A stretch of DNA of 64,000 nucleotides from Hydrogenothermaceae bacterium (GTDB taxonomy: Bacteria > Aquificota > Aquificia > Aquificales > Hydrogenothermaceae), in the NCBI GenBank assembly GCA_026418455.1, contig JAOABH010000004.1, forward strand, positions 661,781 to 725,780, read 5' to 3'. The translations under genes and the position numbers were made by a program. A model generated the notes under the pieces. The model did no database searches. It was not told the origin of the DNA and saw nothing but the letters and a program-made list of their open reading frames with translations. Shown piece after piece: positions 27,813 to 35,923 of this stretch. Position 1 is the stretch's first letter. Each line of letters starts with the position of its first letter.

Positions 27813-27956
27813 TTAATGAGTTTTATAACCTTTTTCAGCAATTTTTACCAGCTTTAAAAAGTGAAAAGCTAAAGATATTGCTCTGAAAAATTGTGAAATG
27901 AGAGAGTGCATTTTTCTTCTGTCTGAATCTGAAAATCTAAACTTTGCCTGTGCCAT
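27813..27956 (-). CDS. 47-aa basic small protein downstream of sqr
   Basis: A short gene starting MAQAKFRFSDSDRRKMHSL and ending EKGYKTH. It has a very strong ribosome site (AGGAGGAG) eight bases before its ATG, 17 bp after the sqr stop on the same strand. The N-terminus is polar and basic; residues about 19-38 (LISQFFRAISLAFHFLKLVK) could form an amphipathic helix lying on a membrane. No family was recognised. Co-transcription with sqr suggests a role with sulfide oxidation, such as membrane attachment, but this is inference. Confidence 0.6.
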   Translation of the reverse strand: MAQAKFRFSDSDRRKMHSLISQFFRAISLAFHFLKLVKIAEKGYKTH

Positions 27957-27973
27957 TGCTTCTCCTCCTAAAT

Positions 27974-29401
27974 TTAAGGTATTAATTTCCAGAATGGTTT
28001 ACCTTGTAACTTCCATAAGAAAGCATAATGAAGACCTAATTTAAACCAAGCACCAGCTTTTCCAGGTTCTGCAACACATAAATCTAAATCTCTTCCGTAT
28101 TCCGGATATTTAGCTCTATTTCTTGCTACTGGATAGATAGCTATTGTTCCGGCCATTCCATTAAGTATTCCGTTCTTCATAGAAGCAACACACAATCCCG
28201 GAGTTTCAGCCATAGAAGCTGTATTTTGAGGTTCTCTTCCTTCTATCATATCAACTATGTTTAAAGCAGCAGCTTTACCAGAAAGCTCTGCAGTGTATCC
28301 AGTTCTTGGTGGAGCCGGAGCTATCAATGTTCCGTTTGGTGATTTACTTGGTTTAGATAAAGGTCCAGGTGGTGCAAATGCTATACCTGCTGCAAATATG
28401 TTTTTATAAACAGGGTTTTGATATGTTTTAGGCCAATCCGGACCGTCTAACTCTTCATAAGGTTTACCGTACACGGCATCTACCTTTACAAATCCAGCAG
28501 GATTACATACTTTATCTTTTATATCATTTCCATCTTTGTCTATCCACTTTATAGGTTGTCCGGCAAAAGGAGGAAGTAACATAGCAAAATCATACTCAAT
28601 CTCTTTAAACTCTCCTTCTATATTCTCTGTATATATCTTCTTTTCATCTACTTTATGGACATGACTTCTTATCTCATACTTTATTCCGTAATCATAGAAT
28701 ATAGCTTCAGCCATCATCTCTGCAGTGAAAATAAGAGAACCTCTTTTAGCTTCAAGGCCGTCTATTCCAAAATCTCCGAGTTTAGGTTCATTAGATAACC
28801 ATATAAGCTCAACCTTATCTCTTAAACCCCTATCTACAAGGTCATTATGAACGTTGGTTATAAACTCAAATCCTGCTCCTTGACAAGTACAACCACCGTG
28901 TCCAGTTCCTATAACTATCCTGGCTTTATCTCCTTTTTCAAGTCTCTTTACAAGTTCAAGATAAGCTTTTGCAGTTTCTACAGCGTGAGGAGGTGTACAT
29001 ACAGAGTAGGTATAACCTTTATCAGGACCAAGTCCAGGAGTAGCATCAAAGTTTAACTTCGGACCTGTTGCAACAAGTAAGAAGTCGTAGTTTAATCTCT
29101 TTGGAGTTCTCGTGTCATAACTTTCAATTATGACATAGTTCTCATCAGGGTGGACCTCTGTTAAGAAAGCTCTCTCGTAATTAATGCCAAATTTATCATA
29201 CACAGGTTTCAATTTGAACTGAGTTTTCTCAACAGGCATCTGACCTACACCAACCCAAATAAGAGAGGGAATGTAATTAAATGTTTCATTTGGAGTGACC
29301 ACAGTTATCTCATGGTTACCCCTTCCTTTTAGCCTATCGGCTAAAATCATAGCAGCATAATGCCCTGCAAAGCCGCTTCCTGCAATTACGATCTTTGCCA
29401 T
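27974..29401 (-). CDS. sqr: Sulfide:quinone oxidoreductase family flavoprotein
   Basis: Membrane-associated FAD enzyme passing electrons from sulfide to the quinone pool. 475 aa. The first dinucleotide fold is KIVIAGSGFAGHYAA (4-18), and the second is around VIGTGHGGCTCQGAGFEF. Candidate redox cysteines are C135 (SVCTPPHA), C171/C173, a later Cys in KVCNPAGF and one in GLCVASM. The protein is longer than type I SQR, so it may be of another SQR type; the subtype could not be fixed by eye. The C-terminal KLGLHYAFLWKLQGKPFWKLIP is amphipathic, as expected for membrane docking. It starts after AGGAGG. Its promoter carries the operator-like repeat shared with cysK. Confidence 0.85.
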   Translation of the reverse strand: MAKIVIAGSGFAGHYAAMILADRLKGRGNHEITVVTPNETFNYIPSLIWVGVGQMPVEKTQFKLKPVYDKFGINYERAFLTEVHPDENYVIIESYDTRTPKRLNYDFLLVATGPKLNFDATPGLGPDKGYTYSVCTPPHAVETAKAYLELVKRLEKGDKARIVIGTGHGGCTCQGAGFEFITNVHNDLVDRGLRDKVELIWLSNEPKLGDFGIDGLEAKRGSLIFTAEMMAEAIFYDYGIKYEIRSHVHKVDEKKIYTENIEGEFKEIEYDFAMLLPPFAGQPIKWIDKDGNDIKDKVCNPAGFVKVDAVYGKPYEELDGPDWPKTYQNPVYKNIFAAGIAFAPPGPLSKPSKSPNGTLIAPAPPRTGYTAELSGKAAALNIVDMIEGREPQNTASMAETPGLCVASMKNGILNGMAGTIAIYPVARNRAKYPEYGRDLDLCVAEPGKAGAWFKLGLHYAFLWKLQGKPFWKLIP

Positions 29402-29416
29402 GGTTTCCTCCTATAA

Positions 29417-29435
29417 GTTAGTAAGTTTTAACTAA
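29417..29435. promoter_or_regulatory. Second GTTAG-type inverted repeat in the sqr leader
   Basis: Sequence GTTAGTAAGTTTTAACTAA: arms TTAGT and ACTAA spaced by 8 nt, placed about at the expected transcription start of sqr. It uses the same half-sites as the upstream repeat at 29462-29477, so it could be a second binding site for one regulator. Confidence 0.35.
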
Positions 29436-29440
29436 TTAAT

Positions 29441-29446
29441 ATCATA
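29441..29446 (-). promoter_or_regulatory. Probable -10 box of sqr
   Basis: Minus strand TATGAT, 39 nt before the sqr ATG. It lies 15 nt downstream of the GTTAG-N6-CTAAC repeat, the same spacing as at cysK. Confidence 0.45.
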
Positions 29447-29461
29447 CTACCATAAAATTTT

Positions 29462-29489
29462 GTTAGCAAATACTAACTGATTATAATCA
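29462..29489. promoter_or_regulatory. Putative operator at sqr plus adjoining palindrome
   Basis: Bases 29462-29477 form GTTAGCAAATACTAAC, nearly the same as the cysK repeat (GTTAGCAATATCTAAC on the minus strand there). Directly next to it, 29478-29489 is the perfect 12-bp palindrome TGATTATAATCA. The block lies between divergent sqr and ygfZ and could act on either. Confidence 0.5.
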
Positions 29490-29586
29490 TTGTATTATAA
29501 AGTTATCTAATTCAAATAGGCTATTTAAAGCAGTATTATAGTAAAATAGATTGAAACGTCATTTATATTCATCAAAAGGAGACAGG

Positions 29587-30498
29587 ATGAATTGGATAAA
29601 GCTAAATAGAGGAAAAATAAGAGTTTACGGTAAAAGTTCCAAAGTACTATCTCCCAAAATGGGACAAGTTCCGGATCATGTTGCATTTTTAAACAGTATA
29701 CTTACAAATGATATCAAGCAGCTTGAAAATGGTAAGTTTAACTACAACCTTATGTTAACCGGTAAAGGATATCCAATAGATGATTTTTTCGTATTAAAAG
29801 ATGGAGAGGAGTTTGTTCTTGATTTTGAAGGAGATTCCCAAATAAGGATAGATAGTTTTAACAGATTAAAGCTTTCATTAAAAGTATACTTTGAAACCTT
29901 AAATCTTAACCATTACTTTATTTTTGGGGAAGGAAGTGAAGAGTTTTTAAGAGAAAATTTTAAAATTGAAAATACACCGGATAAATTTCAGTACATTAAA
30001 ACTGAAGATTTTTATATTTTAAGAAACCCTCTCAGGTTAGGAATAGATGGATTTGATATATTTGCCACAGAAGAGATTAAATTAAATGGTAGAGAGATAA
30101 CTCAGCAAGAGTTTGAATCTTTAAGGATAAAAAACTGTATACCTAAGATAAATAAAGAATTAAAAGAGGGGATAATTCCACTTGAAACAAATATATACAA
30201 ATATGCTATCAGTTTTGATAAAGGCTGTTATACTGGACAGGAAGTCATAGCAAGAATATACTTTAGAGGAAAACCTCCAAGAATTATGGCTAAATTTAAG
30301 CTTTCTCAAAGAATTCCAGAGGATACTCCTATAATATACAATGATAGGAAAGCAGGTATAATAACATCAGTAGATGCAAACAGTTTAGAGGCTATAGGTT
30401 TTATTTTAGAAAGTATGGCAGATACCGAAAAAGTTTACAAAGTAGAGGCTTTAGAGTTAAAATTATTATATATCTGTAGGGAGCTAAATATAGAATAA
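29587..30498 (+). CDS. ygfZ: YgfZ/GcvT-domain folate-binding protein
   Basis: A YgfZ-family protein, known to use tetrahydrofolate and to assist repair or assembly of some iron-sulfur proteins. 303 aa from the ATG at 29587 behind AAGGAG; an upstream in-frame ATG at 29551 precedes that site. The diagnostic K-G-C-Y-x-G-Q-E motif appears as DKGCYTGQEVIAR in the C-terminal half. FLNSILTNDIKQL is the usual N-terminal segment. It lies 12 bp before motA on the same strand, so it may share that transcript despite its unrelated role. Confidence 0.9.
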   Translation: MNWIKLNRGKIRVYGKSSKVLSPKMGQVPDHVAFLNSILTNDIKQLENGKFNYNLMLTGKGYPIDDFFVLKDGEEFVLDFEGDSQIRIDSFNRLKLSLKVYFETLNLNHYFIFGEGSEEFLRENFKIENTPDKFQYIKTEDFYILRNPLRLGIDGFDIFATEEIKLNGREITQQEFESLRIKNCIPKINKELKEGIIPLETNIYKYAISFDKGCYTGQEVIARIYFRGKPPRIMAKFKLSQRIPEDTPIIYNDRKAGIITSVDANSLEAIGFILESMADTEKVYKVEALELKLLYICRELNIE

Positions 30499-30510
30499 GG
30501 TGGAGGAAAA

Positions 30511-31272
30511 ATGGATTTAACTACCATAGGTGGAATTATAGCTGCACTTGTTTTGTTTGCTGTTGGGGACATAATGGAGGGAGGTAATCCAGCTGGACTT
30601 ATCCATATATCATCTATCATCATCGTTGTTCCTACTACATTATCTGCAGCTGTTGTTGCTACAAAGCAAAAATATGTGGTGGCAGCTTACAAAGAGTTAA
30701 AAATAGTTTTTGGTAATCCACAGTTAAATCCAGAAGAAACTTTAGACCAGATAGTTAAGATAGCTGAGAAAGCAAGGAAAGAAGGCATCCTTTCAATAGA
30801 GGCAGATATAGGAAACATAGAAGACCCGTTTTTCAGAAAGGGTTTACAGATGCTTGTAGATGGATTGGAACCGGAAGTTATAAGGGAGAGACTTGAACTT
30901 GAGATAGAAGCAATAGAAGAGTATTATGAGGGAGCATCTAAATACTGGATTACTGCTGGAGAAACAACTCCAGTTTTTGGGCTTGTTGGGGCAGTTATGG
31001 GTCTTATTTTGGCACTAAAAAGACTTGAAAATCCGGTAGAGATGGCTGCTGGTATAGCAGGTGCATTTACTGCTACAGTTACAGGTATAGTATCTTCATA
31101 CCTACTATTTGGACCATGGGGACATAAGATGAAAGCAAAAGCAAAAGATATAATAAAGACCAGAATTATGATTATGGAAGGGATCATAGGCATAGCTCTA
31201 TCTAAGAATCCAAAAATGTTAAGAGAACAACTTATGATTTATACAGGAAAATCTGAGGCAAAAGAGGAATAA
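30511..31272 (+). CDS. motA: Flagellar motor stator protein MotA
   Basis: Ion-channel subunit of the stator, inner membrane, 253 aa with four membrane helices. N-terminal helix 1 is LTTIGGIIAALVLFAVGDIMEGG. The cytoplasmic loop contains the charged region IVKIAEKARKEGILSIE (90s). Helix 3 is AGETTPVFGLVGAVMGLILAL with the key Pro, and helix 4 ends YLLFGPWGHKMK with the second Pro. The ribosome site is GGAGG. Coupling ion (H+ or Na+) is not evident from MotA alone. Confidence 0.95.
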   Translation: MDLTTIGGIIAALVLFAVGDIMEGGNPAGLIHISSIIIVVPTTLSAAVVATKQKYVVAAYKELKIVFGNPQLNPEETLDQIVKIAEKARKEGILSIEADIGNIEDPFFRKGLQMLVDGLEPEVIRERLELEIEAIEEYYEGASKYWITAGETTPVFGLVGAVMGLILALKRLENPVEMAAGIAGAFTATVTGIVSSYLLFGPWGHKMKAKAKDIIKTRIMIMEGIIGIALSKNPKMLREQLMIYTGKSEAKEE

Positions 31273-31273
31273 G

Positions 31274-32044
31274 TTGGCAAAAAAGAAAAAACATGAAGAA
31301 CACGGAGCAGGAGAAAGGTGGGCGGTTCCTTATGCAGACTTTTTAAGTCTACTACTGGCACTTTTTATAGCACTCTTTGCTATATCTACTATAGACAAGA
31401 AAAAGTTAGCTTCTTTTGTTGAAGCAATATCATCTGCTTTTAGTTTTAAACCTATCTCCAGCTCTGCACCACCTTCAATAATAGAAGGTGTAGGAGTTAA
31501 ACAGAAGAGGGATGATGCCCGAAAAAAAATTAAAGAGAGGGTAGAGAAGATAATAAAACAGCTCAACCTTGAAGGCAAAGTCCAAGTTGAGCTTATACCT
31601 ATGGGTGTTAGAATAAGGATACTTGACTATATCCTGTTTCCACCGTGTAGTGTAGCTATAAGTAGCGAAAGTCAAGAGTTATTAATGGAAGTAAGTCAGA
31701 TAATAAGAGAAGCAAACCTACCGGTTGAGGTAGAAGGACATACAGATGATGTTCCTCCTTCTGCAGGTTGTGGATTTCCATCTAACTGGGAACTTTCTGC
31801 GGCAAGATCTGCTGCAGTGGTGAGATTTTTGATACAACAGGGTCTGGATCCTAAACTGTTTACAGCCGTGGGGTATGCAGATACAAGACCAATAGCACCA
31901 AACACTTCAGCTTTAGGAAGGTCAATGAATAGAAGGATAGAGATAAACCTTATCACAGGTACAGATAAAGAAGCACACCTAAGAGAACAACAGAGAAAAG
32001 AAGGAAACAACAACAAATCTCAGATTCAGGAGAAAGAGGAATGA
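31274..32044 (+). CDS. motB: Flagellar motor stator protein MotB
   Basis: Second stator subunit, anchoring to peptidoglycan. 256 aa, TTG start one base after motA, using the GAGG in the motA 3' end. A single helix VPYADFLSLLLALFIALFAIS carries the channel Asp. After a plug/linker, the OmpA-like domain follows: VEGHTDDVPPS, NWELSAARSAAVVRFLIQQG, GYADTRPIAPN and NRRIEI. The residue pattern around the Asp does not settle proton versus sodium use. The next gene overlaps by ATGA. Confidence 0.95.
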   Translation: MAKKKKHEEHGAGERWAVPYADFLSLLLALFIALFAISTIDKKKLASFVEAISSAFSFKPISSSAPPSIIEGVGVKQKRDDARKKIKERVEKIIKQLNLEGKVQVELIPMGVRIRILDYILFPPCSVAISSESQELLMEVSQIIREANLPVEVEGHTDDVPPSAGCGFPSNWELSAARSAAVVRFLIQQGLDPKLFTAVGYADTRPIAPNTSALGRSMNRRIEINLITGTDKEAHLREQQRKEGNNNKSQIQEKEE

Positions 32045-32448
32045 ATCCGGACAGATATATAAAAGCTATGAACTACCATATAGAACAAGCCGTAGCACTT
32101 TACCTTAAAGGTATGGCTTACTATAATGAGTTAGAACAGGAGATAGAAAATCTAAAAAAGAAGGTAGATATATTAGATATTAAATCTGCTACTGTCTTTG
32201 GTCTCATGTCTAATATAGAGTATATTAAATCTGTATTAGAAGAGATAGAGTATCTTGAGAAAGAGAAAGAAAAGTTAAAGGCAGATTTAGATGAGTTAAG
32301 AGAAGATATTAAGTTGAGATACGGACAGAAAAAAGCCTTTGAGATATTAATTAAAAAGTATAAAGAGAAAGAAGAAATGTTAGATAGGAAAAAGGAGATT
32401 GAAGTTGCTGAAGAGGTTTATCGTAGTAAGCTTATTAACAGTAAGTAG
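32041..32448 (+). CDS. FliJ-like coiled-coil protein
   Basis: A 135-aa highly charged protein, almost entirely heptad-like helix (two long antiparallel stretches about 10-65 and 75-130). Its size and make-up match FliJ, the stalk of the flagellar export ATPase, and the usual fliI-fliJ slot in the large operon is empty (fliI is followed directly by flgD). It sits instead between motB and a MotE-like gene. FliJ identity is thus inferred from size, coiled coil and the gap elsewhere. It overlaps motB by 4 bp. Confidence 0.6.
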   Translation: MNPDRYIKAMNYHIEQAVALYLKGMAYYNELEQEIENLKKKVDILDIKSATVFGLMSNIEYIKSVLEEIEYLEKEKEKLKADLDELREDIKLRYGQKKAFEILIKKYKEKEEMLDRKKEIEVAEEVYRSKLINSK

Positions 32449-32845
32449 TTATGTTTTTGGACAAACAGAAGAGCTTAAAAAAGAAGCTGAGAGATTGGAA
32501 AAGTTAAGAAATGATATTAAATCTGAGTATGCTAAAAATCAAGAGATTTTAAAACAAATAAAAGAAGAAAGACAGAAGTTAGAACAGCTAAAGAAGGAGT
32601 TTGAAGAACAAACCAAAAAGATAAAAGATGAAAGATACCAAAAACTTGCAAAAGTGTTTGAGAAGATGGATCCAGAGGAAGCCGGAAAAAAGATATCAAA
32701 AGCAGAGAATCCACAGGAGATAGCCTTCATACTATACAATATGAATGAAAAGAAAGCAGCAGCTATACTCAATAACACAGACCCTGACATGGTAAATAAA
32801 ATATTAAAATATCTCACACTTCTGAAAGAACAATCTAAACCTTAA
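32399..32845 (+). CDS. Exported coiled-coil protein with MgtE-N-like domain (MotE-like)
   Basis: A 148-aa protein with a TTG start (32399, or the TTG two codons on) overlapping the preceding gene by 50 bp. A signal-like N-terminus (LLKRFIVVSLLTVSSYVFG) leads into a charged coiled coil (about 22-85). The C-terminal helical domain AKVFEKMDPEEAGKKISKAENPQEIAFILYNMNEKKAAAILNNTDP matches the MgtE-N fold found in MotE and FliG-related proteins. MotE is a periplasmic chaperone for a motor protein in rhizobia; a motor role is inferred here. Its end overlaps convergent flhB by 11 bp. Confidence 0.7.
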   Translation: MKLLKRFIVVSLLTVSSYVFGQTEELKKEAERLEKLRNDIKSEYAKNQEILKQIKEERQKLEQLKKEFEEQTKKIKDERYQKLAKVFEKMDPEEAGKKISKAENPQEIAFILYNMNEKKAAAILNNTDPDMVNKILKYLTLLKEQSKP

Positions 32846-33890
32846 CTTTTTTACTTTTGTAAATCTCGGCAAGGATTTTTGCTACCGCTATATAAAACTT
32901 CTCCGGAATATAATCTCCCACCTCACAGGATTCGTATAAACCTCTTGCAAGAGGAGGATCTTCTACAATCTTTACACCATTTTCCTTTGCTACTTCTTTT
33001 ATCTTTTGAGCTATAAGATCCTGCCCCTTAGCTATAACTTTCGGAGCATCCATTTTACCCCTTTCATATTTAAGAGCAACGGCAAAATGCTCCGGGTTTG
33101 TAATAACAACATCTGCTTTTGGAACTTCCTTTATCATTCTCCTCAAAGCAAGCATTCTCATTTTCTTTCTTATCTCTTTCTTAATCAAAGGATTACCTTC
33201 ATAACTTTTCATCTCCTCTTTAACTTCATGTTTAGTCATTTTAAGATTCTCCTCATACTCATGTCTTCTGTAAAAAAAATCAATTACAGCAATAGGAATA
33301 GATAAAATAGCAAATGCAAATATAAGAATCATTATAGTTTTTATTAATATTTTTATCTGATCAGACAGAGAGCTTGTTGCAAAACTTAAAAATCCGGACA
33401 TGAGATAACTAACAACAAAGTAAGAAACTACTACTGCTATCGTAAGTTTAAGTAAATTTCTAATAAGTTCAAAAGCAGTAGTTAGAGAAAACATCCTCCT
33501 TATACCGGAGAAAGGATTAAGTTTATCTATCTTTGGGGTCAGAGGCTTCATTGTAAATAGAAAACCAAACTGGGCAACATTTGATACAACACCTACAACC
33601 AAAAGCAAAATCAGTATTGGGAGTAAAAGCATACCTATAACCTTTCCAGTGTAGTATATAAATCCGGAGTTTGTTGAAGATAGGAGATAGATAGGATCAG
33701 AGAATGTGTATTTAAAATATTCCATCAACACTTTATATGCATAAGGTAGGTAAAATAGAAAAGCTAAGAAAATAGCTGTTAAAGTTGCAGAGATAGGTAT
33801 ATCTTGACTTCTTAGAACCTGTCCCTCTTCTCTTGCCTTCTGACGCCTTCGGGGTGTGGCTTTTTCCGTTTTACTTGGATCTTTTGCCAT
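32835..33890 (-). CDS. flhB: Flagellar export switch protein FlhB
   Basis: Membrane component of the flagellar export gate that controls substrate switching. 351 aa: N-terminal KTEKATPRRRQKAREEGQVLRSQD, four membrane helices, and a cytoplasmic domain. The self-cleavage motif, normally NPTH, reads N265-P-E-H268 (TNPEHFAVALKYERG), keeping the Asn-Pro scissile bond. It is the last gene of the 30-gene flagellar run, 4 nt after fliR. Confidence 0.95.
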   Translation of the reverse strand: MAKDPSKTEKATPRRRQKAREEGQVLRSQDIPISATLTAIFLAFLFYLPYAYKVLMEYFKYTFSDPIYLLSSTNSGFIYYTGKVIGMLLLPILILLLVVGVVSNVAQFGFLFTMKPLTPKIDKLNPFSGIRRMFSLTTAFELIRNLLKLTIAVVVSYFVVSYLMSGFLSFATSSLSDQIKILIKTIMILIFAFAILSIPIAVIDFFYRRHEYEENLKMTKHEVKEEMKSYEGNPLIKKEIRKKMRMLALRRMIKEVPKADVVITNPEHFAVALKYERGKMDAPKVIAKGQDLIAQKIKEVAKENGVKIVEDPPLARGLYESCEVGDYIPEKFYIAVAKILAEIYKSKKVKV

Positions 33891-33894
33891 ACTT

Positions 33895-34671
33895 TTACCT
33901 ACTTAAAATCTTTATAACTTCCAAGATACTACCAACCATTTTATCAGATAAATTTACACCAATATTAACAATCACAACAGAACCAAAAACAAGGGCTAAA
34001 AACCCAATCAATATCTGTGCTGGAAGACCTATAAAGAACACATTTATCTGAGGAATCAATCTATTTATAAGTGCCAGCACAACATTAAAAACTATCAGCA
34101 CAAGCATAAAAGGAAATGAAATTTGAAAACCAAGCTTAAATATATCTGCCGATTTAGAAATTATGTATGGTAAAATGGCATCATTGTATCCGATCTTATC
34201 AATCGGAATGATCTCAAAACTTTTATAGAGAGAACCTATAACTACCTGGTAAGCTCCTGTTATGAAGAAAAGTAGATAAAAAAGCAGTAAAAAAAATGTT
34301 GATAAAATAGAAGTTTGTCCAAAAGCAGGATTAAATATATTAACAACCGTAAGTCCCATAAAGTAGCTAATAACCTCAGCAGCATACATAAATATAGATA
34401 AAAATATCAAAACAACTATACCCATAGAAAACCCAATGAACATCTCTTTAAGGATAAGTAAAGTAAATACTATCAGGTCTATCTCTCTCACAGATATAGC
34501 TATATCGTAATGTAACATAGCTATAAAAGAGAAAGATACTACCAACAAAATCCTCACATTAAGAGGTATAAGATTAGCAGTTAAAATAGGAAAAGCCATA
34601 AAAAAAGCTATAATACGGCTAAATACAAGAGATATTGCTACAGCTTGATCCGGAGTTATTATAGGATTCAT
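33895..34671 (-). CDS. fliR: Flagellar export gate protein FliR
   Basis: Inner-membrane gate subunit of the flagellar type III secretion apparatus, 258 aa with about seven hydrophobic helices. The N-terminus FSRIIAFFMAFPILTANLIPLNVRILL and the GFSMGIVVLIFLSIFMYAAEVISYFMGL region are typical. It overlaps fliQ by 4 bp, keeping the conserved fliP-fliQ-fliR-flhB order. Confidence 0.95.
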   Translation of the reverse strand: MNPIITPDQAVAISLVFSRIIAFFMAFPILTANLIPLNVRILLVVSFSFIAMLHYDIAISVREIDLIVFTLLILKEMFIGFSMGIVVLIFLSIFMYAAEVISYFMGLTVVNIFNPAFGQTSILSTFFLLLFYLLFFITGAYQVVIGSLYKSFEIIPIDKIGYNDAILPYIISKSADIFKLGFQISFPFMLVLIVFNVVLALINRLIPQINVFFIGLPAQILIGFLALVFGSVVIVNIGVNLSDKMVGSILEVIKILSR

Positions 34672-34937
34672 CTTGTTATGGTAAGAATGGTCTCAAAAAG
34701 TCCTCTTGTGTAATCAACAAGCTTTACAGTCATCCACGAACCAAATATTATCAATCCAATGGCAGTTGCAACTATCTTTGGAACAAAAGTAAGAGTCATC
34801 TCGTTTATCTGTGTAGCAGCTTGAAAGATACTTATAAGAAGTCCAACGATAAAGGTTATAAGTATAACAGGAGCAACCACTATAATGGTAGTTTTAAACA
34901 TTGCATCTGTGAGATTTACAGCCATATCCAAAGTCAT
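34668..34937 (-). CDS. fliQ: Flagellar export gate protein FliQ
   Basis: An 89-aa two-helix hairpin membrane protein of the export gate. Recognised by VAPVILITFIVGLLISIFQAATQINEMTLTFVPKI, close to the family consensus, and by its place between fliP and fliR. Confidence 0.96.
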   Translation of the reverse strand: MTLDMAVNLTDAMFKTTIIVVAPVILITFIVGLLISIFQAATQINEMTLTFVPKIVATAIGLIIFGSWMTVKLVDYTRGLFETILTITR

Positions 34938-34947
34938 AATTTAAACC

Positions 34948-35664
34948 TCAAAATTTATAACTTTCAACCAATGCTTTAGCCAAAAGCTCCCATCCATCAG
35001 CAAGAACAAAAAGCATAAGCTTAAAAGGTAATGATATAAACATGGGAGGTATCATCATCATACCCATAGACATAAGTATACTGGCAACGATAAAATCTAT
35101 TACTAAAAATGGCAAGTATATAACAAATACTATCTCAAAAGCTGTCTTTACCTCACTTATCATAAAAGCTGGTATCAAAGTTATCATATTTATATCCTTA
35201 GGATCTTTTGGCTTTTCTTTTGCTATATCGAGAAAAAGTTTTAAATCTTCTTTTCTGGTATTTTTTAACATAAACTCTTTAATAGGTTCCTTTGCATTTT
35301 CAATAGCCTTTATATCTGATATCTCTTTTTTAAGATAAGGCTCTATACTAACTTCGTTAATTTTTTCAAAAACAGGTTTCATTATAAAAAAAGTTAAAAA
35401 TAGGGATAGAGCTACAATAACTTGATTTGGAGGAGCAGTTGGAACACCTATGGCATGTCTTAAAAGAGACAGCACTATAACTATCCTTGTAAAAGACGTT
35501 AATGCTATTAAAAGTGAAGGAGCCACACTTAAAACTGTAATAAGAAGGAGTATTTTTATAGCGGTGTCAAGTTTGGTAAAAGCGTTTAAGGTATCCGATA
35601 GAGCATCTGCAAAGGAAATATCAAAAAGTAGCAAAGTTAAAAGAACAACATTAACCACTTTCAT
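34948..35664 (-). CDS. fliP: Flagellar export gate protein FliP
   Basis: Core of the export gate; 238 aa with a cleavable signal (MKVVNVVLLTLLLFDISFA). Family motifs: TSFTRIVIVLSLLRHAIGVPTAPPNQVIVALSLFLTFF and the late FVIYLPFLVIDFIVASILMSMGMMMIPP. It overlaps the fliO-like gene by 14 bp. Confidence 0.97.
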   Translation of the reverse strand: MKVVNVVLLTLLLFDISFADALSDTLNAFTKLDTAIKILLLITVLSVAPSLLIALTSFTRIVIVLSLLRHAIGVPTAPPNQVIVALSLFLTFFIMKPVFEKINEVSIEPYLKKEISDIKAIENAKEPIKEFMLKNTRKEDLKLFLDIAKEKPKDPKDINMITLIPAFMISEVKTAFEIVFVIYLPFLVIDFIVASILMSMGMMMIPPMFISLPFKLMLFVLADGWELLAKALVESYKF

Positions 35665-35923
35665 CTTTTTTTACTTCTCTTTCATAAAGTTTAGTGATAC
35701 TGTTGTTGTCAAAACCTATCAAAAAAATTTTATCATCAAACTCAAAAGAAATGAGAGCTTTATCCTTTGATAAAAATTTAACATCTCTTATTTTTATATC
35801 ATCAGTTTTAGATACTGGTGTAAACTTTAAAATATAATTTTTCAAAATATACGAGAAGAAAAATAACAAACCAACAACTACAGATAGAGAAAACACTACC
35901 TTAAATATAGCTACACTATCCAT
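35651..35923 (-). CDS. fliO: FliO-like flagellar biosynthesis protein
   Basis: A 90-aa single-pass membrane protein: TM about 7-29 (VVFSLSVVVGLLFFFSYIL), then a short cytoplasmic part with a beta pattern (VKFLSKDKALISFEFDDKIFLIGFDNNSITKLYE), as in FliO. FliO helps FliP assemble. Sequence is weakly conserved in the family; identity rests on topology and the exact position before fliP. Confidence 0.8.
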   Translation of the reverse strand: MDSVAIFKVVFSLSVVVGLLFFFSYILKNYILKFTPVSKTDDIKIRDVKFLSKDKALISFEFDDKIFLIGFDNNSITKLYEREVKKDESG

